Source: Bolinopsis microptera (lineage: Eukaryota > Ctenophora > Tentaculata > Lobata > Bolinopsidae). Taken from it: a stretch of 64,000 bases of DNA. The stretch lies in NCBI RefSeq assembly GCF_026151205.1, contig NC_087074.1, positions 14,283,167 to 14,347,166 on the forward strand, in the 5' to 3' direction. Made by a program: the position numbers and the translations under genes. This document shows, piece after piece, positions 9,390 to 20,559 of this stretch (the first letter of the stretch is position 1; every line of letters begins with the position of its first letter). The notes under the pieces are model-generated. The model saw nothing but the letters and a program-made list of their open reading frames with translations, searched no databases and was not told the origin of the DNA.

Positions 9390-12300
9390 GGATGATCTTT
9401 CCTACTGTAATTGAAACTAGGGAGATGTCAGCCGTCTCACTGCTTGGAGATATCCATCAAGAGATGAAAACAAAGAATTTGTGTCAGACCGGGGTTATCT
9501 GAAGATCTGAGGTGTGGCTTCTTCGTGTCGGTTGAAAAATGAGGATACGACACTAAAATGACGTGGATTGACTAGCTCCGGACACATGTGCTGTGTTCCT
9601 GAGCTGAATTTTTATATCAGTTATGTTTCACTTTGTGTCATTTCTTTTTGCTTTGACAAGATAACTTTAGGACTGAGCGTGTTTAGCGTTTTGGCTTGAC
9701 TAGAAAAATTTTGTTGAGAGTTTGTTTTTGTTTTTATGTAAATATGGGGCAGATGATCATACTAGTACTACAAATACAAAGTTGAAGACAATTTTCGTGT
9801 ATAACGTTTCCAATCTAATTACAGTGCTGGCAAGCACGACCGTTAAAATGTATAATAGTACTTCATACAACATGAACATGTGCACAAAATATGAGAATAT
9901 TTACAAAGAAAGTCTTTCTTTGACTCCTCATTGAACTTTGACTGGGACCCTCGAACTTTCAGAGCCATAAACATCCCTTTCTCATACCTAATTAGGTTTT
10001 TCATCACAATTGATGATTGATTGTACACTAGGTTTCCCAAAAGCAACCCTACGAAATATCGACAGAGTGTAATTGATGTGATAAACTTGACATACGTTGC
10101 ATGCCACTTTTCGCGCGCGAAGCCTGATATTTGGGATACGTAACATGTATCAATGATAAACCTAAACGTTTAACTCGCTACAATTTTCAGGCCGTGAATG
10201 AATGGGAAAACTAAAAGGTAGCGAATGATTTTAGTCTCTGTATCATTTTGTGTTTGGGAACAGTAATCTAAATTCATAAAATTTCTTTTCAATTGAAAGA
10301 AAGAGATACTGGTAGTGGTCACGGTCCGCTTTCTTTTTTGGGCGCGTCGACAAAAAATCACAACTTGATAAATGATAATTAAATTTAAATTAGTAACAGC
10401 ATTGATGGTCAAAGAATATAATATCAGAATGCGCAGTTTATATCTCCACAGAAAGCACACTCCCCAAATTTCACGCATTGCAGAAACTTTTTTCAAACTT
10501 CATAAATCGAGATGAAATACAAAATATTTTGCAATGTATTCAGAATCAATAAATACCATTACCATTATAAAAATAACTTGGAATACTTTTGAAAGAGAAT
10601 GGCAAACTCAAAATGATCGCTACTGTCTTATTTTTTCCGTAAAAAGCACAATAGCGTGAGTAGCGTTTGTCAGGGTGTCTCGAAAGTGATCCCCGGTCAA
10701 TTTTGGTCAGGACAGGTTAACTTATTGCAGAATCAGGCAAGCTATAGAACAACTTCATCCGTATCAAATTGGATGTGCTTTCTGTGGAGATACAATCTCT
10801 TATAGCGGTAAAATATCTCAACAGCCTTGGTCCAGAAGAGCTGTAAGGTCTGGACTCCGGAGTAAAACTGTTAGTGTTGAGGAACTAAGCTAGGTCTGCG
10901 TCAGCTCCCGCCATCATGATAGGGCCCAGCATTCCTGGTGAATTTTTGCCATTATATTTATACATACTTAAACTTTCAAAATGAAAATATTGAACTAGCT
11001 TCTCTTTTCACGACCGTACGAGAAAAACTATAAAAATTGCGAATAAATGATAGAGAAATAAATGTAATGACAGTAGAAAATTTGCACCGTTAATTATATT
11101 TATAAATATACCTTCATCTTCGTTACTCGAGAACACTATCGCTGATTCCTCGTTTACTGCTTTGCTCCACACTAAAAAAGAAATATTGAAGAAATTTCGG
11201 CATTAAATGTTAAAATTCAAAACATGTGGGGCCAGATCAACAGTTAAGTTTAACCTATTTTGTTTTTGTACGACTAAAAATCTTAAATTTACTATACCTG
11301 TGAGAATAAGAATGGCAAAGAACAAAAATCTGACGAATAGGTTGAATCCGGAAATGGTGGACATTATTAACTCGGATTTGTCTCTAGATGTGATCGTGAA
11401 GAAATGTTATTAGAATTGAATGAAAGTTATATTTTTGGTATTTTTATGTTAACAAGCATTAACCTAATCGTTTAAATTTAATCATACTCATAGTATCAGA
11501 AATACGAACGTAAGAGTACGAAGCCAATACTAATACTATTACTAATAGTAATAGCCTTCAGCTTGCAGAAATTGGGCCGTTATTTGTAATTGTACCGACT
11601 GCATTCAGAATCAAAAGATCAATTGAACTTAGCCATTAGTTTAACTTTATATTTAAAAATAGTGCTGCGGTGTAAACGAAAAAGAATTCTGATAGCCAGC
11701 TTGGATATCGTAATAGTAATACCAATAGTAATTACATCTCAATCAGCAATCTGTAGATGTACTGCAATCACTGCACCATTAACTTGGCATTTTGAATATC
11801 CGAATTCCCTGAAATTATCATGAAAATGGGGCAGTCATAAAAAGTTTAAACGAGAAATCTTGTTCTGAAGAACAGCTTGAGATTCTGTATTTGTACTGCA
11901 ATCACCAGAACCAGCCATTTTAAATATTCAAATCCACAGACCTTAAAATCAGTCCAGGTCTCCTGATAATTAATACGCTTAAAATAGTCAAAGGGGTAAA
12001 TTACAACGATGACAATGGCTGCAGCACAATTAGAGGTCAAAAAGTGGCCCTAAATTTTAACGCTTTCAATAATGAATTGCTTCTCTTTCATTTTAGATTT
12101 CTTTATTTGCGTTAAGGGCATTGTGACAAAATTGTGATTACCATTTTTATTCAGACGCCTGCACCGCTGTTCGAGTGCACGAAATCGATTTCAAATTAGG
12201 TAACGCGGCACTTAATGATAATTATCTGTTTTAAATCAAAGCATTGTTTGTTCTGGCAAACAGCATGCACCATGACCATGCAGACTAGCAACCTGAATAC

Positions 12301-13290
12301 AAAATAACCAAGCACAACGAACAATAGCCGATAGGGAATAAATTTGAATAATATTTATCCCTCGTGTGATGCAGTTCACTTAGGCACTGACTGGTGCGAT
12401 TAGTTGACAACAGAGGTATAAACCATAAGAGGACTAAGTTTACAGAAGTTATATGCTGATAGAGCATGACATATGAATATGATCAATCATGCATGAAGTC
12501 TATGACTTTTTATAATTCCTGTGGATCAAAGGCTTGAACGTTAACTCAGGTTATTATTACCCCACGTCGCATGCTCTAAACCGGGTTACCACTACGTCTG
12601 TGTAAAGATTAGCCACAAATTCAGCAGCTCCACCCTAATTGTGGGAGTGAGTGACAAATGAGGAGACACGCTAGCGTCTATTTCTCAATCTAATTCTAAA
12701 TCTTATCGCGAATCTTTGGAAAATCAAGCGTCAAGGGACAAAATTAGGTCAATTGAAGCGGCCCTTCGAATTTAAGCTTCTATGCGTCTGGTTAAGCAAT
12801 GACGACATATTGTAAATGTTGCGAAATAATAATGATATTGAATTCCAATGGCCAGCATGACGAGGATGGTTACAATGTGATGGCTAATACTAAAATAGGA
12901 ACTTAACTGTTAACCATCATAATATTATATCACTATCAAATATTAAGGATTGATTGATTGGGAACTGGGTTTTACTACCCCAGTTAATGTTTACTAAAAT
13001 AGATATTGAACAGCAATTTAATAAGATAAAAATCGTACCAGCGTACTTTAAAATCTGTATGATTCCTGAAATTAAAAGTAGCTATGACCATTAAGAGTTA
13101 AATATATTGTTTATATTCCCCATCATGGACTAGTGGCTCAACAAAACTGCGTCGGAAATTAAAGCTCAGCTAAAGCCTGAAGACTATTCAGTCTTGTTTA
13201 GAAAATAACTACAGCTACCAATATGTCCCTCACAAACATGGTCCAAAACATATCAAAACAGCACACGAAACACACACTCAAAAAAAGTTG
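9390..13290. other. Anonymous AT-rich intergenic DNA
   Basis: I see no exon with recognisable protein content on either strand. Small structures include a GCGCGCG-centred palindrome near 10110, a hairpin built on CTATTACTAATAGTAATAG near 11536-11556, and an AATAAA near 10549. Interspersed ancient repeats are likely but I could not define boundaries. Confidence 0.6.
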
Positions 13291-14154
13291 TCAACCGTTG
13301 CTCTCATCGGCACAATAAATTTGCCCGTTCTTTATGTAAAACTTTTTGGTCGGTTCTGCAAGTGCCCGCTTCTTCATGTCTTGTACCAGATCTTTCCGGA
13401 GCTTCCTCTGTTCGACAGACCGATCAGGGCTCAAGAAAACTGTCTTAAACTTCTCACTCTGCCGCAGGTTCCTGGCATTCCTCAGAATCTGATCAACGAT
13501 GAGCGAGTTTGAGGTAATAACTTTAACTGGTCGCGTTGAGTCAACCGTTTTCTTTTTTCCTATTCTCTGAGCCTCTACTTTTGGCTTTATGCCAATAGTT
13601 TCCAGAACTTCACTGACTTGAGATTCGAGCTTCTCTTCTTTTTCCTCAGGCAGACCGAAGATAAGAAGGTTCCTGCTGCGGTCCTCCTCTGCAACAATAG
13701 TCTTGACTACAGACGTCAATGCTTCTGGGCTGATTACTGGAGACTGTGCTGGAAAACTTTGAACGATAGAGCTGTAAGATTGGAACTCCGCTTTCACTGA
13801 ATCAGCAACTGAACTTGACACAGTTTTCTTCATCGCTTCAAGTTTCTCAGTCTTGCAAGCTGATAGCTCGGCCTGAACACTGATAACCTGCTCTTGCTTT
13901 TCAATTAACCGACCCTGAAGTCTGGTCAACACATTCTTATACGCTTCAACGGTCTCCATAAGATAGTTCGTATACTCAAAAGATCGACCACACACATCGA
14001 CAATCTCCGGCTTATTCAGTCTGTTGAAGTTCTTAGCGTCCGCAATGTCCTTTAACTTTCCGTACGGCTTGCCAAATTTCTTCAGAGTCTCTTTGCTCCA
14101 GGTGAACATCTCATTCCACATGTAATTGATACTTTCCAAGTCCAAATCTGCCAT
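13291..14154 (-). CDS. LINE ORF1p-like protein, no adjacent ORF2
   Basis: An intact frame of 287 aa is counted from MADLDLESIN (an upstream in-frame ATG at 14169 adds five residues). The N-terminal half is helical with a predicted coiled coil (about residues 75-130). It is followed by an RRM-like start (RSRNLLIFGLPEEKEEKLES) and a C-terminal part with RIGKKK, RPVKV, ILRNARNLR, FLSPDRSVEQRKLRK and FYIKNGQIYC. This order matches ORF1 proteins of L1/CR1-like non-LTR retrotransposons, which bind RNA as nucleic-acid chaperones. Downstream on the minus strand (below 13290) I find no reverse transcriptase or endonuclease frame, so this is an ORF1-only copy or an element truncated at its 3' side. Upstream lie 28-bp repeats that could be 5' UTR monomers. 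A domesticated gene is possible because the frame is unbroken. Confidence 0.65.
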   Translation of the reverse strand: MADLDLESINYMWNEMFTWSKETLKKFGKPYGKLKDIADAKNFNRLNKPEIVDVCGRSFEYTNYLMETVEAYKNVLTRLQGRLIEKQEQVISVQAELSACKTEKLEAMKKTVSSSVADSVKAEFQSYSSIVQSFPAQSPVISPEALTSVVKTIVAEEDRSRNLLIFGLPEEKEEKLESQVSEVLETIGIKPKVEAQRIGKKKTVDSTRPVKVITSNSLIVDQILRNARNLRQSEKFKTVFLSPDRSVEQRKLRKDLVQDMKKRALAEPTKKFYIKNGQIYCADESNG

Positions 14155-14245
14155 CGTAAAGATCAGCACAACAAGCTAGCAGCGCAGTAGCGGTGCAATT
14201 ATCAAGAGATAAGCAGTGCGATAACGAGAGCTAACAAATTTAAAA

Positions 14246-14375
14246 CGGCAGTGAGAGTGTATTATCAAATAATGACAGTGAGAGTGTATTATCAAATAAT
14301 GACAGTGAGAGTGTATTATCAAATAATGGGTGAGAGTGTATTATCAAATAATGAGTGAGAGTGTATTATTTAAGT
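14246..14375. repeat. 25-28-bp tandem repeat upstream of the ORF1 frame
   Basis: Five copies of CAGTGAGAGTGTATTATCAA plus ATAATGA; the last two are shortened. The position just 5' of the LINE-like ORF1 suggests 5' UTR monomers, but this is inference. Confidence 0.8.
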
Positions 14376-14570
14376 GTATTCCTAGCGGAAAATTGTCGGG
14401 CAACCTGGTAATATTAAAACTAAAAGTAATAACAGTGAAGGTTGTCACGTTTAAGAACCGTTAAAATTGCAGTAACTCTACTTGAGTACTTGAATGGCGT
14501 GCAGTAATTGGATTCAAGCTACAAGTACAATCAGTTCAGCGAATAGAATGATTTTTGACAGTAGATTTCC

Positions 14571-15477
14571 TGGTATTCCTTGGTATTCCTTGGTATTACT
14601 TGGTATTCCTTGGTATTCCTTGGTATTCCTTGGTATTCCTTGGTATTCCTTGGTATTCCTTGGTATTCCTTGGTATTCCTTGGTATTCCTTGGTATTCCT
14701 TGGTATTCCTTGGTATTCCTTGGTATTCCTTGGTATTCCTTGGTATTCCTTGGTATTCCTTGGTATTCCTTGGTATTCCTTGGTATTCCTTGGTATTCCT
14801 TGGTATTCCTTGGTATTCCTTGGTATTCCTTGGTATTCCTTGGTATTCCTTGGTATTCCTTGGTATTCCTTGGTATTCCTTGGTATTCCTTGGTATTCCT
14901 TGGTATTCCTTGGTATTCCTTGGTATTCCTTGGTATTCCTTGGTATTCCTTGGTATTCCTTGGTATTCCTTGGTATTCCTTGGTATTCCTTGGTATTCCT
15001 TGGTATTCCTTGGTATTCCTTGGTATTCCTTGGTATTCCTTGGTATTCCTTGGTATTCCTTGGTATTCCTTGGTATTCCTTGGTATTCCTTGGTATTCCT
15101 TGGTATTCCTTGGTATTCCTTGGTATTCCTTGGTATTCCTTGGTATTCCTTGGTATTCCTTGGTATTCCTTGGTATTCCTTGGTATTCCTTGGTATTCCT
15201 TGGTATTCCTTGGTATTCCTTGGTATTCCTTGGTATTCCTTGGTATTCCTTGGTATTCCTTGGTATTCCTTGGTATTCCTTGGTATTCCTTGGTATTCCT
15301 TGGTATTCCTTGGTATTCCTTGGTATTCCTTGGTATTCCTTGGTATTCCTTGGTATTCCTTGGTATTCCTTGGTATTCCTTGGTATTCCTTGGTATTCCT
15401 TGGTATTCCTTGGTATTCCTTGGTATTCCTTGGTATTCCTTGGTATTCCTTGGTATTCTTTGGTATTCCTTGGTATA
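14571..15477. repeat. 10-bp satellite (TGGTATTCCT), about 90 copies
   Basis: Ninety consecutive 10-bp units run without any indel; only two differ (TGGTATTACT at 14591, TGGTATTCTT at 15451). The array is open in most frames on both strands (GIPWYSLVFL-type peptides), which is a consequence of the repeat and not evidence of a gene. Confidence 0.98.
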
Positions 15478-16271
15478 ACCCGCGATAAAATTCATAATCA
15501 GATTGAGAAATAGACGTAAAGTTAAACGTGTTTCCTCATTTTTCACTCACTCCCAAATTAAGTGACAAATGCTCCAGTCGTGATTAATCCAGGGTAACGT
15601 CAACGATACACTGCAACAACGTAACGGTGGTGGACCTCTTGATGTCATCATCTTCTTGAGATAAGAATGATTGGAGCTCGAGCTACAATGAAGAAATGGC
15701 AAAGTTCAGATTCTGTACCTGCGACACCGCCTCTCACTGAGCGGCGCTTAGCCTGTCATTCCGCCGAATCTCTATTCCGCATATATGTTTATGAACATAA
15801 TAGCCTTGGGTCCCCAGGTAACACAGCCTCTCACTCCTACTACTATGCTAATTTACGAACTGATGGTGGAAAGTGGCTGGAGTGATTTTGAAGACTGATC
15901 AACAGACTGCTGTCTGCCCTAAGCCTAAGCCCGACTGCTGGGAAATATGATCCGGATAAGGTTTAGAAATTGCACCGATCCAGCACCCCGAAGCTATCCA
16001 TAACCCTAACCACAACCTTAACCTTAACCGGAATCAGAGCCGGAATTTTATAACCCTACGTCCAAAAATACACCGAATTAAATCATAAATTACTTTTATA
16101 CCCTCAGGGCCTTTTGACAAGAATTTTCTTAAAATTTGGGGGAGCGATTTAGTGGGAACTGGGAGTGGCTTATGGTGGAGCTGAATGCCACGGAGAAAGC
16201 TCAAAAACTCAAAATTGCAGCAATTGCTCCTGCCCAGGAAAATTCACGCAAAAGATAATAAGCTAATCTAC

Positions 16272-16466
16272 TAAAATTAAAGTAAAATTAGCAATATTGA
16301 GAACCATTTAAACGTAAATCTAGCTTTAGTAGTATGTCTCTGTTATACTTATTATATACTTATTTATATTATATAGTTAAAGTATAAGTATAACAGAGAA
16401 ATTGGAAATACTAATATTAGATTTACGTTTAAACGGTCCTCATTAATGCTTTTACTTTAATTTTAT
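16272..16466. repeat. Nested imperfect palindrome
   Basis: Arms centred near 16369 share AAAATTAAAGTAAAA, CGTAAATCTA and TCTCTGTTATACTTAT in inverted orientation, with several mismatches. It is probably a short MITE inserted in the larger element. Confidence 0.7.
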
Positions 16467-16584
16467 GAAAGGCGAATTGTCCCAAATTTGAGTAACAGGC
16501 AACAGTTGGCCATTTAATCGTTTTAACGGGTGATCATACTCGTAAAACATTTGTTCCAAATATTAATATTCATGTCGCGCGCGA

Positions 16585-16755
16585 CAGCAGCAGTTAGCAG
16601 CAGTAAGCAGCGGTCAGCAGCAGTCAGCAGCAGTTAGCAGCAGTCAGCAGCAGTTAGCAGCAGTCAGCAGCAGTTAACAGCAGTCAGCAGCAGTTAGCAG
16701 CAGTCAGCAGCAGTTAGCAGCAGTTAGCAGCAGTCAGCAGCAGTTAGCAGCAGTT
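16585..16755. repeat. 10-bp minisatellite (CAGCAGTTAG/CAGCAGTCAG)
   Basis: About 17 tandem 10-bp units alternate mostly between TTAG and TCAG endings. It lies inside the inverted-repeat element. Confidence 0.9.
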
Positions 16756-16999
16756 TCTTTGCACTTTAGTCTCCTTACCTGGGGACCCCAGGCTATTATG
16801 TTCATAAACATAAAGATTCGGCGGAATGACAGGCTGAGCGCCGCCCAGTAATAGTCTCCCTGTGCATGTCATGTGTCAAGGGCAACAAAATAGTTATACT
16901 TGGTTGTGACATTCCATAGTCTGCTCAGCACGATCCAAAAAAACTGTTTCAGTCACGTGATAAACGTAAATTCCACTGTTCGGGTTCTAGGGTTAACTT

Positions 17000-17500
17000 T
17001 AAGGGTTACAGTAACAGTTACAGTAACCCCAATACAATCAGGATTGTATTGGGGTTACTGTTACTGTTACTGTTACTGTTACTGTTACTGTTACTGTTAC
17101 TGTTACTGTTACTGTTACTGTTACTGTTACTGTTACTGTTACTGTTACTGTTACTGTTACTGTTACTGTTACTGTTACTGTTACTGTTACTGTTACTGTT
17201 ACTGTTACTGTTACTGTTACTGTTACTGTTACTGTTACTGTTACTGTTACTGTTACTGTTACTGTTACTGTTACTGTTACTGTTACTGTTACTGTTACTG
17301 TTACTGTTACTGTTACTGTTACTGTTACTGTTACTGTTACTGTTACTGTTACTGTTACTGTTACTGTTACTGTTACTGTTACTGTTACTGTTACTGTTAC
17401 TGTTACTGTTACTGTTACTGTTACTGTTACTGTTACTGTTACTGTTACTGTTACTGTTACTGTTACTGTTACTGTTACTGTAACTGTTACTGTTACTGTT
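17000..17500. repeat. Hexanucleotide satellite (GTTACT)n with an inverted start
   Basis: About 74 copies of GTTACT run from 17053 to 17500 with one interruption (GTAACT near 17480). At the left edge the same motif appears inverted (CAGTAACAGTTACAGTAACC) and forms a hairpin through AATACAATC/GATTGTATT. Long frames here (poly-Leu, Tyr-Cys, Asn-Ser) are repeat artefacts. Confidence 0.97.
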
Positions 17501-18343
17501 AAATACCGAAATCAACGTGTATGAACCTACACAAAGTGGTCCGATTTTAATCGCCAGCGGCATAATTGACTAATGAAATGATCTTGGAAGCTTGAAGTTG
17601 AAATATAACCATCATACGAACAAAATGATCGAGATAGCAGTTATGGCAAGAGGTGATTTCGTTCCAACTGATAAGGATACAAAATGTTCATTCCAAATAA
17701 AATATTAAAAACGGGATTGGGGATGAACAACTTTGCTCAAAAAACCAGAAAACCGCGTTATGTGAACACATTTGGACCAGCCGATAACGCGTTAGAAATA
17801 TTGGTTTAAATTAAAGGATTGGATCAGTGCGTGGTGCAAAATTAAAAGTTACCCACGTGTTGACTCAGTTGTCCAACAGTTCAACTATAGTCCAACTGCT
17901 AATGAACTATCGGTTCGATGAGATTGTCATTGCATTACTATTTTTTATAATAGTTTAGAGATTAGAGATTCGATGCTTTTAATTCTCAAAGACAGCTGAT
18001 GTGGCCGAGCTATGCAAAGAACGACGGGTACAAATTTCAATCAGCTTGCGCTTTGTGGTCAATGTTATATTCTTTTAGATTTTAGTTAAAAAGAGGTGGC
18101 AACTGCAAAGAAACTGTATTTTTATTACTATTACTATTAGCAACAGTGTTCAAGCCTCCGGCCCGTGATCAAGTCTCCTGAAAGAAAATTCAGAAAATAT
18201 TATCAGACGCTGCCCCGGGCCGGTTGAAGGGGTGCATGCGAAGCCGTACAAAGAAAATATATCTATAAATGTCTGTTACACTTACACAAATGCAGAGGCT
18301 ATTTTGTGGTTAATACTTGTATATGTATATATATATATTTATA

Positions 18344-18793
18344 TTTCATGGCCCTTCAGCTTTAAATGGTATATATACAGGGTGGGCCAAAAGTCAGTAC
18401 CCATACGTTGGACTTTATAGCTCAGTCACTGAGGTCTGAGTGCCCAATTTAAATACTTCCTTCTGGTATGACTTAGTACCACCACTGGTTCGAGGAATTT
18501 GTCAACTCGAAAAATATTCGCGTTCATTTTTTCTAATAGAAGTTCATTTCAAATTTATTTGATAGTTTGGATAGTCGGATCAAGCTAAATGTTATTGAAT
18601 TGTGTGTTGGCCATTCGAATTACGTTTGTCCTGAAAGAATTAGAACTGTAGCTTCTCAGATGACCGAGATATGAAGCATAATGAGTTTATTCATTACGTG
18701 TGATCAGGTGATTGGTTTACCTAATCACGTGATAAGGTGACCCCGTTAACTACCCCGTTAAACATTATGGGAAAAAGCTGAAGGGCCATGAAA
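18344..18793. mobile_element. MITE with TA target duplication, about 450 bp
   Basis: Terminal inverted repeats TTTCATGGCCCTTCAGCTTT and complement are bordered by TA at 18342-18343 and 18794-18795, as in Tc1/mariner-type elements. There is no coding capacity. The interior has CAGGGTGGGCCAAAAGTCAG, which resembles mariner-type termini and might mark a nested insertion. Confidence 0.8.
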
Positions 18794-19114
18794 TATCATC
18801 ACCAAAATTAAAAGTTAATAATATGTTGCTAAAAGTAAACCGATAGGATTAATTTGCTGCACGGCCAATTAAACAGTAACTAAAACAAAGCAATTCAAAA
18901 CCAAAACCATATTTAGCAACAGCGTTGTTAAAGAATTATCAAATTTTTTCCACGAAAGGATCAACGAAACAAACCTGTAAATGTCCTCCAGCTTTTATAG
19001 AAAAAGGTGCGGTTGTTTTATAATCAATCAATTTTATAAACAATACATAATTGATAGCAATAATATATATACTTAATTATTCGATCTGATGACTGGACCT
19101 TGGAAGGAAACTAT

Positions 19115-19348
19115 ATGGTAAATCTCCTTAAACCCTGCTTTAGCGTAATTTCAATTACCCTTTTATCTATGGTATTCGTGTGTGTGCCAGACTCTGGTTT
19201 CTCAAAGTTCCTAATTCTTGAGGAGGCAAAGCTGAAAGTGCAAGAGTCCAATACCCGGACGTTTTTTCATAAAGCCACCTCAACGTCCGAAAAGCTTGGT
19301 CTTATACAAGTTACAAGCGAATCAATTCATGATGAAGATTATTGTTAA
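19115..19348 (+). CDS. Small putative secreted protein, unrecognised
   Basis: A 77-residue frame begins MVNLLKPCFSVISITLLSM and has a hydrophobic core typical of a signal peptide, probably cleaved near CVPDSG. A mostly polar mature part ends in HDEDYC. It lies about 1.1 kb upstream of the semaphorin promoter on the same strand. I see no promoter motif, dibasic processing sites or homologue I recognise. It could be a small secreted peptide gene or a chance frame. Confidence 0.2.
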   Translation: MVNLLKPCFSVISITLLSMVFVCVPDSGFSKFLILEEAKLKVQESNTRTFFHKATSTSEKLGLIQVTSESIHDEDYC

Positions 19349-20394
19349 TATAACAGCTAATACAAACTACAAATATTAGAGAAGTAATTCGATTACAGAT
19401 CGAAAACAAAATCAATCCAGTTTTCAAGTCTCAACCAGGTCTTCGAGTAGTTGTTTATTACCGTTGTTACTGTTAGTAATAAATCATGAATAGTATAGTA
19501 ATTATAGTAATTATACTTAGTAATTGTGGGTTGAAAGATTGCTAATGTTTACACAGTACACACTCTCGAGCTGAACCCTATAACTTCTGGAAAACGATAA
19601 ATTTGGAAGCGCGAGCGTATCTGCATACAGGACCACCATCAATGCAGACGTTCATGTCTAGCCTCCCACACAGTTAAACTTATGACTTATGAAATTATAG
19701 ACTTTAGTTTGTGGCTGTTGAACTTTACAAACGACATGGTTGATGCTGCGGTTCTTAAATTCAGTATACCATTGAACCCGGCTGACAATTGCCATTGGAA
19801 AGTTACAACACCTGGCCTCGCACTCATGACTCATGAGTCTGAGAGAAATCACCACATACCCAAGATTACCAGCAGGATATTTATTTTTATTGAATTTTGA
19901 GTTTCTTATTCGTACTCAAGGGCGTCAACAGTCAAGGTCAGTTGATCGCACTTTGACTTATTAAATTAAACTTAAAATCAATCAATAATAATAATAATAA
20001 TTACACCGGATGTCTCGTGCCAGTTTTCCCATAGCAGGGAGGAAATTTGTCAGCGCTGTCTCTATGCCGAGGCGGATGCGGTGTTCTGTGATTGTAGCAA
20101 TGACTGTTATCAAAATGACAAATTAATCAAGAGAGAAGCAATAAAAATAATCACAAAATATAATTATATCATTCACCTTTGATTATCATATTTATCGCTA
20201 ATGGTCTCATAATTCAATTTAAACCTAAGATTTAAGAAGCGATCAACACGATCACAAAGTAACCTGTCCACCCCATCATTCCGTCATCAATTATACGTTC
20301 CCAATCCTATTTTAAAACACGCGTATCTGACTGTGAGATTGCCGCGAGTGTGTATTTTCGTATAGCCCGCCGAGTCACGTTGCGCGCACTCTAT

Positions 20395-20433
20395 CACGTG
20401 ACCATGGTGTCAGCTGTGACGTCACGTATATAA
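20395..20433 (+). promoter_or_regulatory. Semaphorin core promoter: E-box, CRE and TATA
   Basis: A CACGTG E-box (20395-20400), a full palindromic CRE TGACGTCA (20417-20424) and TATATAA (20427-20433) are tightly spaced. A start is expected near 20457-20462 (CTTCAAAC), giving a 5' UTR of about 100 nt before ATG 20560. The region is locally more CG-rich than its surroundings. Regulation by bHLH-ZIP and CREB/ATF factors is inferred from motifs alone. Confidence 0.55.
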
Positions 20434-20559
20434 CGCGACGCGCACTCCTCCTTCAAACACACTATATCTGTAACCAACCTTCTCACGTTTCGGCTCATGA
20501 TGCGCTAGTTCAGTACCGCTATTTGCTAAAACTTTTATTTTAACCAGACGATTTCTATT

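Larger units (their letters stand above)
15741..16844. mobile_element. Inverted-repeat element of about 1.1 kb
   Basis: Arms of about 70-80 bp (15741-15819 and 16778-16844) are inverted copies. They run from GCGGCGCTTAGCCTGTCATT through an internal TGTTTATGAACATAATAGCC to GGGTCCCCAGG. The left arm has a roughly 15-bp extra stretch. No transposase frame is visible. The interior holds a second palindrome and a CAGCAG-type minisatellite. I could not identify a target duplication, so the superfamily is unassigned. Confidence 0.65.

Noticed and set aside
14494..15546. Very long open frames (about 300 codons) on both strands
   Set aside because: They are a by-product of the 10-bp array, which lacks stops in most frames; there is no non-repeat coding sequence.
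16900..17563. Poly-Leu, Tyr-Cys and Asn-Ser frames
   Set aside because: Direct translations of the hexanucleotide satellite in three frames; not genes.
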